Source: Ascaphus truei
Taxonomy: Eukaryota > Chordata > Amphibia > Anura > Ascaphidae
NCBI GenBank assembly: GCA_036426205.1
Contig: CM071579.1
Location: 21,666,603-21,730,602 of the forward strand
Direction: 5' to 3'
DNA: 64,000 bases
Shown here: in pieces, positions 45,131 through 55,614 of the stretch
Numbering within the stretch: position 1 is the first letter of the stretch
How the letters are laid out: the number at the start of each line of letters is the position of its first letter
The notes under the pieces: generated by a model
The model's database searches: none
The model's input: the letters and a program-made list of their open reading frames with translations, nothing else
What the model was told of the DNA's origin: nothing
Made by a program: the position numbers and the translations under genes

Positions 45131-47516
45131 AATTGTTTTGAAAAACAGGTGGGGAGAGAGCAAGGGTGGGGGGAGAGCAGACGGGATGGGGGGGAGGGGA
45201 GGGTAATGTCCCCAGCGCTGGAAATAAAGAAGTTCAGATCCTGTAAAAATAAATTAATTAAGATTTAAAAAACCTAAGAGACCTGCAGTGCTTTGATACA
45301 TTATAAAACTTTCTTCCAAAGTATCAAATGCCCCTGTGGCAGATAAGGAGTTACGGGTCAGATAGAAACATAAAACAGTTACTGCGGGGTTTTAAGGTTG
45401 TGTTGATTGGTGACTGGTGCTCACAAGCACATGTATGCTCTATATTCTTTTCAAAAATAAACTTCAATTCATGTCCAGAGTATTTTCTGAAGTGTCCATG
45501 TTAACTTAATCCATGTAGAAACAATTCAAGGGAGATGAGGACCTAGTGGAGTCCACCTGACTACCACAATAATGGGCCACTGTAAGGGTTTTAAGGTCAG
45601 CTGAGCTTGTCACAGTCCTACTACTTTGTCACGTATGGCACACCTATGTGCACATGACATGTATATGTGACAAGGGTTAATACACACAGCTATCTATCTG
45701 ATCCATTCTTCACCTCACAAGGTCCCTCAAAGGAATAATATCTCCCCCAATCTCTCACATTTGTAATGAATGAAATACCTGTGAGCGTGTCACTTATATG
45801 TGACAATGGTTAATACACGCAGATAACTAGCTGACTCACCTTTTACCTATGCAAGCTTAATCCATCACAATATGTATCTTAACTCGCTACCACCACCAAA
45901 GGGTTATAAAATGTACTTACAGATCCTTTGGTCTCTGTTTAGTATGAAATCTATGCCGTTAACACGCAGAAATCTGTTGTAGCAAAATGTATTAAAAAAT
46001 GTTAATTACTCTCTACAAAGCATGCAACAGCTCATTGGGAGCCCAAAACCATTACTTATTAAAGTTTAGATTTAATATACAAAAGGTACAGTTCTTAGGT
46101 TACAGAAAAAGATTATTACAAGAACACACAGTATAAAATGCAGACAGTTTCTTAAAATAAAAGGATCAAACAAACAGAATCAAACTTACATTATTGTATA
46201 ACATTGATCAGATCTTTTCCCAACGGGTCTTGAGTGGAAATTGAGATTTCACGTGTTCAAGCATGGAAACTCACTCAGTTGAAATTTAATAATCCAGATG
46301 CAGGGTTTATATTTTAAAACCTTGTTAATTGAAACACACTTTCTGAGTGTGTCCTCAACCCCTTTTCATCATTCAGCCCCCATGACAGTTTTACGATTGA
46401 AGGGAAAAATGTATTTTGACTTTTAAACTTTGCCTCAATATATAAAAGACTTCATAACTGTGTTTCTATAATAGTTAGCCAAACGCCATCTTTGCTGTTG
46501 TGCGTGTGCACGTAATATATGCGCCTGGCTATGAAACATGGCAACTTAACTTCTGCTTTTGCAAAAGAACAGATATATGTGCTTGGCACCTCTTAATCAT
46601 GAAGTCTTTCGATCATTCAATTCGGGTAATCGCAACTGTTACAAATATCTATTCGGTATTCTTGCGAATCGCTGTCAGGCCCACGATATTTCACAATTAG
46701 TAAACATACACACTTGATATTCCACAGAACACCCAAAGAAGGCTCTTCAAGGTACATTTAAAAGGCTTTGGTTTATTCCCCCCAGGGAAGAGTTGCAAAG
46801 CCATTTCAATCCCCCCACACTTGCCACACTTGCAAACCCAGATGCCCTCAGTCCATACACATAAAACTAGGCCTGGTCAGTGGTGTGACTGGCAATAAAA
46901 CAATTCTTGTATTGTTAAGGCAATTTGCGAATTAACATTAACCTCTTGTGTGCCAGATTGATTAAAATACTTAATTCTTTCTGCCATGTTCATTACACAG
47001 TTAAAACACATAAAGATTTGGCAAAAGCCACTAAAACAGATCGGAAGCTCAATGGACAGACTGTCTTACCAACTCAATCGTAGATTATTACAGAAACTAG
47101 CTTTTGTTTGATTGGGTCTGGGAGTGTGAAAGTAGGGTAGACATAGATAAGAAATCTGCCATACTCAAGTTCCAGTGTTACCTTTCTACTGGTAATCTGG
47201 GTGTGACACGAAAAGAGTTTCCATACATTCCTTGTAGGCCAGCTCAGGAATCTTAATTTTATTGATAATAACCTATAAGTACGTTCAGGGTACACAGTAT
47301 GTCCCAGTGTAAAAGAAATGTTAGAACAAATGGTTTTGCTGTAAAGCAGTGATTGTCACCTATCCACCATTACTCATTACAATGTCACGCTTTGTAACAA
47401 ACATTTACAGCCAAGAAAAAATAAGAAACTTCAAAACTATCAAATAAAACTGAAATTTCTGCTTTACTAAAAAAGACAAAAAAAATACAATAAGAAATGA
47501 AATAATTTGTATGTGT
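45131..47516. other. Unassigned, with a diverged direct repeat
   Basis: gtatatgtgacaagggttaa tacacacagctatctatctg (45660-45700) is repeated as ttatatgtgacaatggttaa tacacgcagataactagctg (45795-45834). Period about 135 bp. Otherwise AT-rich with no recognisable gene; frames at 46500-46700 and 47074-47295 are unmatched. Confidence 0.45.
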
Positions 47517-47791
47517 GTATGTATGTCTTTATTTATATAGCGCCATTGATGTACATAGAGCATCAGAGCAGTACGTGACAATCATGTAAATAACAAAAAA
47601 TATAAATAACACAAAGGGGAGAAGTGCTTCAGACAAAAGAACCATTTAGGAAAAGGAGTCCCTGCTCCGAAGAGTTTACAATCTAATTGGTAGGTAGGAA
47701 GAACGTACAGAGACAGTAGGAGGGCATTCTGGTAAGTGTGTCTGCAGGGGGCCAAGGTTTATGTATGAGGTGTTAATTATCAGCCACGGAG

Positions 47792-47980
47792 CTACTCATA
47801 TGCTTCCTTAAGCAGGTGTGTTTTAAGGTGGGTCTTAAAGGTGGCTAGAGAGAGTGCTAGTCGGATATTTAGGGGAAGGGCAATCCAGAGGTGCGGGGCA
47901 GTCAGTGAGAAAGGTTTAAGGTGGGAGAGGGCTTTAGATACAAAGGGGGTAGAGAGAAGACATCCTTGAGCAGAACGCAA
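47792..47980 (-). pseudogene. L2 ORF C-terminal block
   Basis: Contains FSLTAPHLWIALPLNIRLAL, then SLATFKTHLKTHLLKEAY, the conserved end of CR1/L2-type proteins ('FS..AP.LWN.LP......SL..FK..LKTHL'). The end matches the expected C-terminus, in a different frame from the thumb upstream. Confidence 0.8.
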
Positions 47981-48283
47981 AAGTCGGGATGGTGTATAGT
48001 TAGAAATTAGGACTGAGATGTAAGGAGGAGCAGAAGAGGGTAAAGCTTTAAAAGAGAGGAGGAAAATTGAGTGTGCGATACGGAATTTGATAGGAAGCCA
48101 GGAGAGGGATTTCAGCAGGAGAGATGCTGAGATAGATTTCGGAAACAGTAGTGTGATTCTGGCAGCAGCATTTAGGATTGATTGTAGGGGAGACAGGTGA
48201 GAGGCAGGAAGGCCAGACAGCAGGAGTTTACAGTAGTCGAGGCAGGAGAGAATGAGGGTCTGTGTCAGAGTTTTTGGAATCGA

Positions 48284-49605
48284 TCAACAGAGGAAATGGC
48301 GTATCTTGGTAATATTGTGGAGGAACAAACAACAGGTTTTAGCTACATTTTGAATGTGAGAAGAGAATGTGAGAGAGGAGTCGAGGGTGACCCTTAGGCA
48401 GCATGCTTGGGCTACTGGGTGAATGATAGTACTTGCAACAGTAATGTGGAGGGAGATAGTAGAGCCAGGTTTGGGAGGAAGTATGAGGAACTCTGTTTTT
48501 GCCATGTTAAGTTTAAGTTGGTGGAGGGACATCCAGGATAATATAGCAGAGAGACATTCAGAAACTTTAGTCTGTACAGCAGGTGTGAGGTCAGGGGCAG
48601 GAAAGTAAATTTGTGTGTCATCAGCATAGAGGTGATATTTGAACCCAAGAAATGTGATTAGGTCACCTAGAGAGAGTGTGTAAAGTGAAGAGGTTCCAGG
48701 ACAGAGCCCTGGGGTACCCCCACAAAGAGATCGATAGAGGAGGAGGAGGTGTTAGCAAAAAAGACACTGAATGTACGATGGGAGAGGTAAGATGAGATCC
48801 AGGATAGAGCTTTGTTATTAATGGCAAGAGTATGGAGAATGTCAAGGAGAAGAGGGTGGTCCACAGTATATAATGCTGCAGAGAGGTCGAGTAATATAAG
48901 AAGGGTGTAATGACCTTTGTCTTTGGCAGCACAAAGGTCATTAGTTATTTTAGTGAGGGCTAATTCAGTGGAGTGAGCAGTGCGGAAACCAGATTGTAGA
49001 GGGTCTAGGAGAGAATTGTTGTTGAGAAAATGGAGAAAGCGAGAGAATACAAGATGTTCAAGGAGTTTAGAGGCAAAAGGCAGGAGGGAGACAGGCTGAT
49101 AATTAGAAAGACAGGTTGGGTCAAGCTTGCTGTTTTTGATTATTGGTATAACTGTTGCATGTTTGAAGGAAGAGGGAAAGGTACCAGAGTAGAGGGAGGT
49201 GTTAAAAATGTGTGTGAGCGTAGGGATTACAGTAGAAGCAAAAGGTTTTAGGAGATGGAATGTGGTCAAGAATCAGGTGGTAGAGGGATAAGAGGAGATC
49301 AGCAACGATGCATCCTCCTCTGAGACAGCGGAAAAAGAGTCAAGGAAGGCAGGAGGAGAGTTAGGAAGAGGTGTAGGATGGGATACAGAGGGGATGTCCT
49401 GATGTATGGATTCCACCTTTTCCTTGAAATAGTCGGCAAAGTCCTGAGGTGAGATGGAGGAAGAAGAACATGCAGCAGAGGACGGTCTGAGTAGAGAGTC
49501 AAAGATAGAGAAGAGTCGGTATGGATTAGACTTGTGCTTGTTGATTAGTGAAGAAAAGTAGGTTTGTTTAGCTAGAGAGAGGGCGGATTTGAAACAGGAT
49601 AGCAT
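48284..49605 (-). pseudogene. L2 linker, reverse transcriptase and thumb, frameshifted
   Basis: The linker frame 49605-49273 has LAKQTYFSSLINKHKSNPYR. The RT frame 49269-48667 has LSNYQPVSLLPFASKLLEHL, SGFRTAHSTELALTKITNDL, LDLSAALYTVDHPLLLD and GVPQGSVLEP. Motif A, normally FDTVDH, reads LYTVDH, so its metal-binding Asp is gone. The YADD box is intact (48617-48628) but lies in another frame from motif A. The thumb frame 48532-48284 has LKLNMAKTEFLIL and LRVTLDSSLTFSSHIQNVAK. At least two frameshifts are therefore present, and the enzyme is dead. Confidence 0.9.
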
Positions 49606-49941
49606 AAATTTGTAGTGAAGGAAGTCTGCGAGAGTGTGAGATTTCCTCTAGAGCGTTCAGAGCAACGTGTGCAGGAACGTAGCATGCGCCTGTGGGAATT
49701 TAGCCAGGGTCTGGGATTAGAAGGGCAAGAACGTCAGAGAGAAAATGGGGCATGTAGATCAAGAGAGGAGGACAGGGCAGAGTTGTAGTTCCTAACCAGG
49801 TTGTCAGGGTCTGGAGCAGAACTGAGAGAGGAGAGGGAGGAGCGTAAAGTGGAATCAAAAGCTGGTAGGTTATTAGAGTGCAGGTCTCTGCAGAAGCGCG
49901 GTGTAGATGGAGGTGGACAAGAGGAGAAGTGAGAGAGAAAA

Positions 49942-50262
49942 TTAGATGAGGTGATGGTCAGAGAGAGGGAAACGGGAAATGGAGAAGTCAGAGAGAGAAA
50001 AGTTTTTAGTGAAAACCAGGTCTAGGTAGTGGCCATCCTTGTGGGTGCTAGCTGCCATCCACTGTTGAAGACCAAAAGAAGAGGTTAAAGAAAGAAAGCG
50101 GGAAGCCCAAGGGAGAGAGCGGTCATTAATATGGCAGTTGAAATACTCAAGGAGAAGAACAGGGGAGCCTGAGGAGAGAAAGAAAGAGAGCCAGGATTCA
50201 AAGTGAGAGAGAAAGGCAGAAGGGGGATGCGTAGAGGTAGGTGGGCGATAGATGACCGCCAC
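49942..50262 (-). pseudogene. L2 AP endonuclease, C-terminal half
   Basis: MAVIYRPPT starts the family's 'YRPP' strand. VLLLEYFNCHINDRS corresponds to the 'LLGDFN.HI' box with GD changed to EY, losing a metal-ligand Asp. The segment ends SDHHLI, the catalytic SDH box, which is intact. The linking strand between this and the N-terminal half (50458-51042) is in another frame (50085-50378). Confidence 0.85.
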
Positions 50263-50457
50263 GTGGACAGGAAGAGGAGAGAAAGGCTGGACAGTGTGAG
50301 CCTCAAAGGAGGGGAAAGCAAGAGAGGGGGAATAGGAAGAGTATGGTAGCGGCAGATAGAGGAGAGCAGGAGCCCCACGCCTCCACTCCTGCCATCAGGG
50401 CGCGGAGTGTGGGAGAAAGAAAGGCCACCATAAGAGAGGGCAGCTTCCAGAGCAGAG

Positions 50458-51042
50458 TCAGACTGTGAGCCAAGTCTCGGTTATAGCAAAAAGGAGCAGA
50501 GGGTGAGAGAAAAAGAAGTCATGCACAGAGAGGAACTTATTAGACAGGGAGCGAGCATTCCAAAGGGCACAGGAGAAAGAGGGAGAGGAGGGAGGGTGGC
50601 AGGGGATGGGTATGAGGTTGGAGGGGTTGACACCAGAAGGAGTAGTAGTTGCATTTGGAAGGTGAGGATGAGAGCATACAGAAATAAGGCAGGGACCAGG
50701 ATTGGGAGAGATATACCCAGAGACAAGGAGGAGAAGCATGGATAGAAAGAGAATGTGTGAGGATGATTTGTAGGGGTGTGTTTTAATGCAGGGTGTATAG
50801 CTGTGTGGTGTCAGAGGGCGGAGGCAAGAAAGGAGTTCATGTGAACTGAGAAGTGGTGAAGGAAGGAGAGATGGAGATATATGAATAGAGTTAGAAACAT
50901 AATGAGACTTGAAGAAAGTAGCGAGTATTTTTAAAAGAAGTGAGGTCAAAGCAAATAGAAGCAGTATCGGCGGCAGCAATAGTTTAGAGCTGAGATGTGC
51001 AGTCTGGGATAGATAATGTCCTCCTTTCCAGCGTAGTTCCAA
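50458..51042 (-). pseudogene. L2 ORF N-terminus with 2A-like motif and start of AP endonuclease
   Basis: A 194-codon open frame. Residues 20-40 and 90-108 are hydrophobic, and residues 108-117 read SGYISPNPGP (50692-50721). It continues in FSCALWNARSLSNKFLSVHD, then LFAITETWLTV, the first two conserved strands of the LINE endonuclease ('WN..S' and 'TETWL'). SxxxxPNPGP is close to the 2A consensus (DxExNPGP), and 2A sequences are known at this place in L2/CR1 elements. The Asp two residues before Glu is replaced (Tyr), so ribosome skipping is likely weak or lost. The start codon at 51042 is the first in frame. Confidence 0.85.
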
Positions 51043-51060
51043 ACCCAGGATTCAGGGTCG

Positions 51061-52335
51061 TAGGTCTTGTATTGCCCACTTGTTCCACTCATGTTGAACT
51101 CCCTGTTCAACTCCACACTGCCTGCTACTTAAAAAAATGGCGACTTTAAATATGGGCTTCCTTAAATGCAGGCTGCTACATACAGAAAAGGCTGATATGT
51201 CTGCAGTTATATAGCTCTAACAAGGCATCTGACTGAATTAAGTTCAGCCCAGCCAGCTCAATTCGTACATCTGAGGCACATTAAAACAAATGGTACTTCT
51301 AAACTGGCTGTTGTCCTGCCTAGGTGTTACAAGTTGAATTTAATTAAGAGACACATCAAGGGGTGATTTGGACACACACACACAATTCAAATATGGCTTT
51401 TACCTAATTCTTACAAGTTGAGATTACTAAAATAGACACTGCAGGGGGTGATTTAAACACAGACAAAATGATTTGTGATTAGTGTGTAGTGTACATAAAA
51501 ATACAGCATCTGGGAACAGCTAAAGATAGAGGGGGTTAGACTTAATGGAAATGGGAGATGGTTCGTATTTACTAAAAGAGTGGGATACAGCGGCAACTAT
51601 AGTACAGAAAGGTTTGGGGCAGACAGAGAAATCCAAGAGAAGGAGAAGACATTGTGAGACCAATTACTCTTTTCTGCAATTACTTTCTCTTTTTCCAGTT
51701 GGCCCCCTAGTGTCTCAATCCCCAGTACCTCAGTGCCACTGCATGTCACCTCTTGCAGTGCCACAAGCATAGGGGTTTCTGCAGTACATGCAGGAGAAGA
51801 ATGAGCCTGGTTACACACACAGTTTTGCAGGATATATGTGTAAATCTTCGAAATGACTCATTTCAATGTTCTGCTCAGTTCCCAGAAGAGCTGTCAGGGA
51901 AAAAGAATGCCTAAAATATTCAGTCCTTGGCACAATCAGTCATCTGAGCTTCCCAGAATCATGTCTTGGGTGTAAGTCTATTAGGTAAGGGCCAATGAGA
52001 TGCTGAATAAAATACCAGCAATTCTGGTGTGTTAAGCACAAGCAACTATAATTATATTTAAAGGAGGTCGATAGGCGGAGGGTTTCTTCACATTACAGCA
52101 GGTGTGTTTATACTGTAGTGATATCCCATCTGAGTCTTGGGTTTGATCAGACAAAGAGTGAAAAAGATTGCATATATCCAAGTCATCTTCTTTGTCACCA
52201 CTCAATTCCAGGGATACATCTGGACTACAGCCATCATTCAGTTCATTTGCAGTAACCAAAGTCCAGTAAAGAAGAATGTCACATGAAATTAGGTAACTAT
52301 GAAGAAGAGTTTCATTGTCATGTCCAAAGGGGCAC
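51061..52335. other. Unassigned; possible gypsy flank
   Basis: Minus frame 52032-52259 (acidic, ELSGDKEDDLDICNLFHSLS) lies just downstream of the integrase remnant and could derive from the gypsy element's end, but no family motif supports this. No other features. Confidence 0.35.
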
Positions 52336-52690
52336 TCAGTTCTCTCTATTGTGCTGAATACTGAAGTGAGTACCTCTATCAGAGTTTAGGATCTGTGGAG
52401 TCCCATGTGATGTGAACCATATATTCAGCCACTGTTCCGCTGCGGTTTTAGCTGTTGCTTGTTCAGTAGGAAAGATTTTCACCCATTTTGTGAAATAGTT
52501 CACAGAAGCCAAGATGTATTGAAATCTTCTTACTATTCTCAAAAAAGAACCCAATAAATCCAGTCCCACCATATGCAGTAGATATAGCAGCTTGATAGGA
52601 ACCATCAATCCTACTGGTGCCAGCTGTGATGGTTTTAGTCACCTGGCATGTATGGCAGGTCTTCACATATGCATGAACATCCTTTCTCAT
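52336..52690 (-). pseudogene. Ty3/gypsy integrase remnant
   Basis: Frame 52690-52463 begins MRKDVHAYVKTCHTCQVTKT, the HHCC zinc-finger end ('DV..YV..C..CQ..K'). Frame 52608-52336 has YILASVNYFTKWVKIFPTEQ, then TAKTAAEQWLNIWFTSHGTP, ILNSDRGTHF, the catalytic core with the D in 'D(Y/F)FTKW' changed to N and the second D in 'SD.G..F' kept. The two overlap by a frameshift. Order (zinc finger then core) is that of chromovirus/gypsy pol read on the minus strand. Inactive. Confidence 0.85.
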
Positions 52691-53109
52691 AGATGGTCAG
52701 TAAGCACTAAGTCACCCCAGGGTTTTAGCAGCACATAAGTGTCCACTAATCAGATGGCAATAGTGAAGCAGTCCTGCTCTTAATACTTAGGGCACACACA
52801 CTTTAAATTGTACTTCCTCATTTAGCACTGGGTGGGAATTGACTGCCTGAAACAGTAGTAGACGAGATTATTCACGAGTGTCAAATGGGGGTCCATGTCT
52901 GAATCTGTAGTTACATTGTGACATATAAAGTACTAATTGCTGGATCGTCTATTTGCAGATTTTGAAGTTCCTCTTAAACCTGTGGTATCCACCAATGGCC
53001 CATTTAGGTCTTGGTGGTAAGGGATTCACACAGTTACTATTTTCTGGTAAGGGGTTTTGGGAGAGGGCTTCTGGCATCTCATTCCCTTTTTCTGTGAGTT
53101 ACAGCAAAA
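52691..53109. other. Degraded part between gypsy RNase H and integrase
   Basis: Lies between RNase H (higher coordinates) and integrase on the minus strand, at the expected position of the connecting region. No reading frame survives; it is assumed to be the same dead element. Confidence 0.45.
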
Positions 53110-53395
53110 TCAAACTTGATTATCAGTCATATCTGTATATATGTGCCACTTTCCAAGTCTTCCAGAAGGGTTTGAGTTAGGCCAATTTAGAGCAGTATGA
53201 TCCATCACTGCCATGTTGTAAATCCCTTCAAGATATTCCCAGATATCGTCCATGTCCCATATCACAGCCAAGCAGTCACGTTCTGTGTTAGAATATTTAG
53301 CCTTCGTGGTGGACAGTGTTCGGCTGCCATAGGCAGTAACAACTTTCCTGCCTGCTGCTGGGCGTTGAAAGTGTGCTACCCGAAGACAACAGTCC
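53110..53395 (-). pseudogene. Ty3/gypsy RNase H remnant
   Basis: Contains VTAYGSRTLSTTKAKYSNTE, then RDCLAVIWDMDDIWEYLEGI, YNMAVMDHTALNWPNSNPSG, RLGKWHIYTD, matching the gypsy RNase H 'ASRTLS..E.NYS.TE.E.LAVVW....FR.YL.G..F.V.TDH.AL.WL.....P.GR.ARW' layout. The frame upstream to 53478 enters a different repeat (foldback at 53395), so the reverse transcriptase proper is absent. TDH is changed to MDH. Confidence 0.85.
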
Positions 53396-53645
53396 AAAGC
53401 AGCTGCGTATATTTCAAAGGGCAAATTATATATAAGCTGTCTTGCACCCAGCGAGCCAATAAGAAGCTGTGACATCATCGGTGCGGCTTCCTATTGGTCC
53501 ATGTGATGCGGGATCTTTAAACTTTAAAGTCCTGCTTGCTGAGTCGGAGCAGCTACTTCGAAGGTGAGTATTTCTGGAAACAGGGGGTTCCCGGAGCTGA
53601 AATTAATGGGGTTAAACTCCAGAGACCCCCTGCTTTAATCCTATA
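53395..53645. mobile_element. CCAATAAGAAGC foldback family copy
   Basis: The centre has gagccaataagaagctgtga and gcggcttcctattggtcc in inverse orientation (53454-53500). The right end reads gtgagtatttctggaaacag, ggggttcccggagctgaaat, then ctccagagaccccctgcttt. The same layout recurs at 55613-55945. It truncates the gypsy RNase H frame, so it inserted later or joined at a break. Confidence 0.7.
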
Positions 53646-53977
53646 TACACATATCTTAATCAGTGGATAAACATCACGTTTGATGCTATAAAGCTTCAAT
53701 ATCGCTTTAAGTTTGCAATTCAGTGACACCACACCAATCTCTAAAGGGGAAAGTGTCACAGTTATAGGACACATCTTTAGACTAAGATCTCTTGTAATCA
53801 GTTACTGGTGATTAAATTGCAACTAGATGATCAAAGTTAGCTGGATTAATTGCCTGCATTTTATTCAAAGTATCCTCTGTCTCTATTGGAAAAAAAAGAT
53901 TAAAGGATTTCCATAATTTACACGAGTGTTACTCAACACGTGAGATACTTCCCATTTAATAGCTGCTGTAATTAGGG

Positions 53978-54225
53978 CAGGGGTGGCAAACTCCACTCCT
54001 CAGGGGCCACAGCAGGTCAGGTTTTCCGTATATCCCTGATTCAACACAGGTGGCTCAATCAGTCCCTGTTTCAGCACAGGACAGCTCAATAAATCCCTGC
54101 TTCAGCACAGGTGGCTCAATCAGAGGCTCAGTCTTGCCTCTGATTGAGCCACCTGTGCTGAAGCAGAGATATCCTGAAAACCTGACCTGTTGGTGGCCCT
54201 TGAGGATTGGAGTTGGCCAGCCCTG
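53978..54225. mobile_element. Palindromic hAT-like MITE, long copy, perfect 8-bp TSD
   Basis: Starts caggggtggcaaactccact, ends ggattggagttggccagccctg, and is flanked on both sides by AATTAGGG (53970-53977 and 54226-54233). The interior holds an internal duplication of the gcttcagcacaggtggctca arm (three copies before the turn), making it 248 bp rather than about 160-185. The CAGGGGTGG ends and 8-bp duplications make it hAT-like. Non-coding. Confidence 0.93.
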
Positions 54226-54743
54226 AATTAGGGGGTGCAGTGTCCCTGTTTTCTAATGCCTGCCAGCTCTGTGAACGGCAAATGTACCGCAGTGTTTACT
54301 GTTACAGTCCCATTCCCAGGCTGAAGGACAGGAATTGTGTTGCCCCGCCATCTCTCTTTGTGCCTCGCACAAAGAACATCGAGGGAATCTCAGCTTCACC
54401 GCTGTCCTGGTGCTGCAGCCTATTACGCAGGAAACAAAACAATTGATTTTTATTTTAGGAGGGGGCAAAGTACATTATAGATTAATTTCCAGAAGCAGCA
54501 ACAAATTGATTTGACTAAGGGAGCACAGAACAGACACAGCAGGAGTGTAAGGATGCAGGTGTGTTTGGAACGGGAGCCTAGAACGAAAACCAGAGAATGT
54601 ATTTGTAACAGGTCACCAGGGTCTAATGAGCAGCGGGTAAACTGTGCCTGTGCACTGTCCTGTTTCCCACAAACAGAGGATGGTACTGTGCTAGCCCGTA
54701 GGAAAGACAAACAGAAAGTATGGTGCAAGTGATGTCTTTAATA
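54226..54743. other. Unassigned sequence
   Basis: The minus frame 54450-54728 (92 codons) and overlapping plus frames have no family motif. The plus strand shows a purine-rich segment at 54500-54600. No gene called. Confidence 0.4.
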
Positions 54744-54901
54744 CAGGGGCGGGCAACTCTAGTCCTCAGGGGGTTTAAAGGATATCCCTGCTTTGGCACA
54801 GGTGGCTCAATCAGTGACTCAGAGCCACCTGTGCTGAAGCAGGGATATCCTGAACACCTGACCTGTTGGTGGCCCTTGAGGACTGGAGTTGCCCGCCCCT
54901 G
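54744..54901. mobile_element. Palindromic hAT-like MITE copy
   Basis: Starts caggggcgggcaactctagt, ends actggagttgcccgcccctg. Flanked by ctttaata (54736-54743) and atttaata (54902-54909), a 7/8 match. The left gtcaggttttc segment is missing, replaced by ggggtttaaaggatatccct. Confidence 0.92.
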
Positions 54902-54922
54902 ATTTAATAGCTAACTGTGGCC

Positions 54923-55022
54923 TAAAGAGTGCAAGCTCTCAGGACCACAGATTTTTTACAAGTTTGTAAATAATTTGTCTGAAGATGGGACCTTTTGTGG
55001 TCCTGAAGCTTGCACTCTTTTT
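54923..55022. mobile_element. Inverted pLTR-like remnant (PLE type)
   Basis: aaagagtgcaagctctcagg (54923 on) is inverted as tcctgaagcttgcactcttt (55001-55020), enclosing tttgtctgaagatgggacct. It has the same head-to-head plan and the same gaagcttgcac signature as the PLE segments at 37882-38111 and 38875. It contains a degenerate hammerhead-like core. Confidence 0.55.
54979..55008 (+). ncRNA. Hammerhead-like core, GAAG variant
   Basis: CTGAAGA (54979-54985) fits CUGANGA. Two bases (TG), then GGACC (54988-54992), TTTTGT, GGTCC (54999-55003), T, GAAG (55005-55008). Stem II is a perfect 5-bp hairpin whose sequence differs from that in the other pLTRs. GAAG replaces GAAA, and no GUC follows, so it should be inactive. 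Confidence 0.35.
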
Positions 55023-55281
55023 CACAGACAGTTTGCTACTCAAGGCATCCCTTCTCCCTACTCATACTCCTGTTTGTGGACCCTTAACTGTGGGAGGAGA
55101 TTAAACATTGCAGCAAGAAGAGAGGCCACGCATAATGTTCAATACACGGCTGTTTTGGGATTACGGTGATTTGGAACATATGCCCTTTTCCTTGATTGGA
55201 TCATGGTACTTTTTCCTGTTTTTTTCCCCTTTTATGACAGTTAATACAGAGAGTGTTTAATATTTGAAGCATAATATGGAG
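55023..55281. other. Unassigned linker
   Basis: No gene or repeat arm recognised. Confidence 0.4.
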
Positions 55282-55464
55282 AAGGAGTGGCCAACTCCAG
55301 TCCTCAAGGACCATCAACCGGTCAGGTTTTCGGGACATCCCTGCTTCAGCACAGGTTGCTCAATCAGTTGCTCAGTCGTCGACTGCACCACCTGTGCCAA
55401 AGTAGAGAGATCCTGAAAACCTGACCTGTTGGGGGCCCTTGAGGACTGGAGTTGGCGACGCATG
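55282..55464. mobile_element. Palindromic hAT-like MITE, perfect 8-bp TSD
   Basis: Starts aaggagtggccaactccagt, ends ggagttggcgacgcatg, flanked on both sides by ATATGGAG (55274-55281 and 55465-55472). Both the gcttcagcacaggttgctca arm and its mutated inverse are present. Terminal CAGGGG is mutated to AAGGAG at the left. Confidence 0.92.
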
Positions 55465-55562
55465 ATATGGAGTGATGGATGGACATCGTAATGCAATGAA
55501 TGGCTTTTGGTTTTAGAAATGCGTCACAATGCAATGTGTTGCAGGCCCTCCTGACAGCAGCC

Positions 55563-55565
<3 letters not shown>

Positions 55566-55612
<47 letters not shown>
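55566..55612. repeat. (TA)n microsatellite, about 23 units
   Basis: An uninterrupted TA tract adjacent to the foldback at 55613. It creates the IYIYIY stretch in spurious minus-strand frames. Confidence 0.95.

Positions 55613-55614
<2 letters not shown>

Larger units (their letters stand above)
47517..51060 (-). mobile_element. L2-clade LINE, near full length, inactive
   Basis: A 3.5-kb non-LTR retrotransposon read on the minus strand. From 5' (high coordinates) it holds an N-terminal segment with a 2A-like motif and the start of the AP endonuclease, the endonuclease C-terminus, a linker, reverse transcriptase, thumb and C-terminal block. The 3' untranslated tail ends with the gcgctatataaat signature, then an (ATAC)n-like end at 47510-47525. 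L2 elements copy by target-primed reverse transcription. Frameshifts separate the domains into at least four frames, and catalytic residues are lost. A 3' relative is at 58935-59548. Confidence 0.9.
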
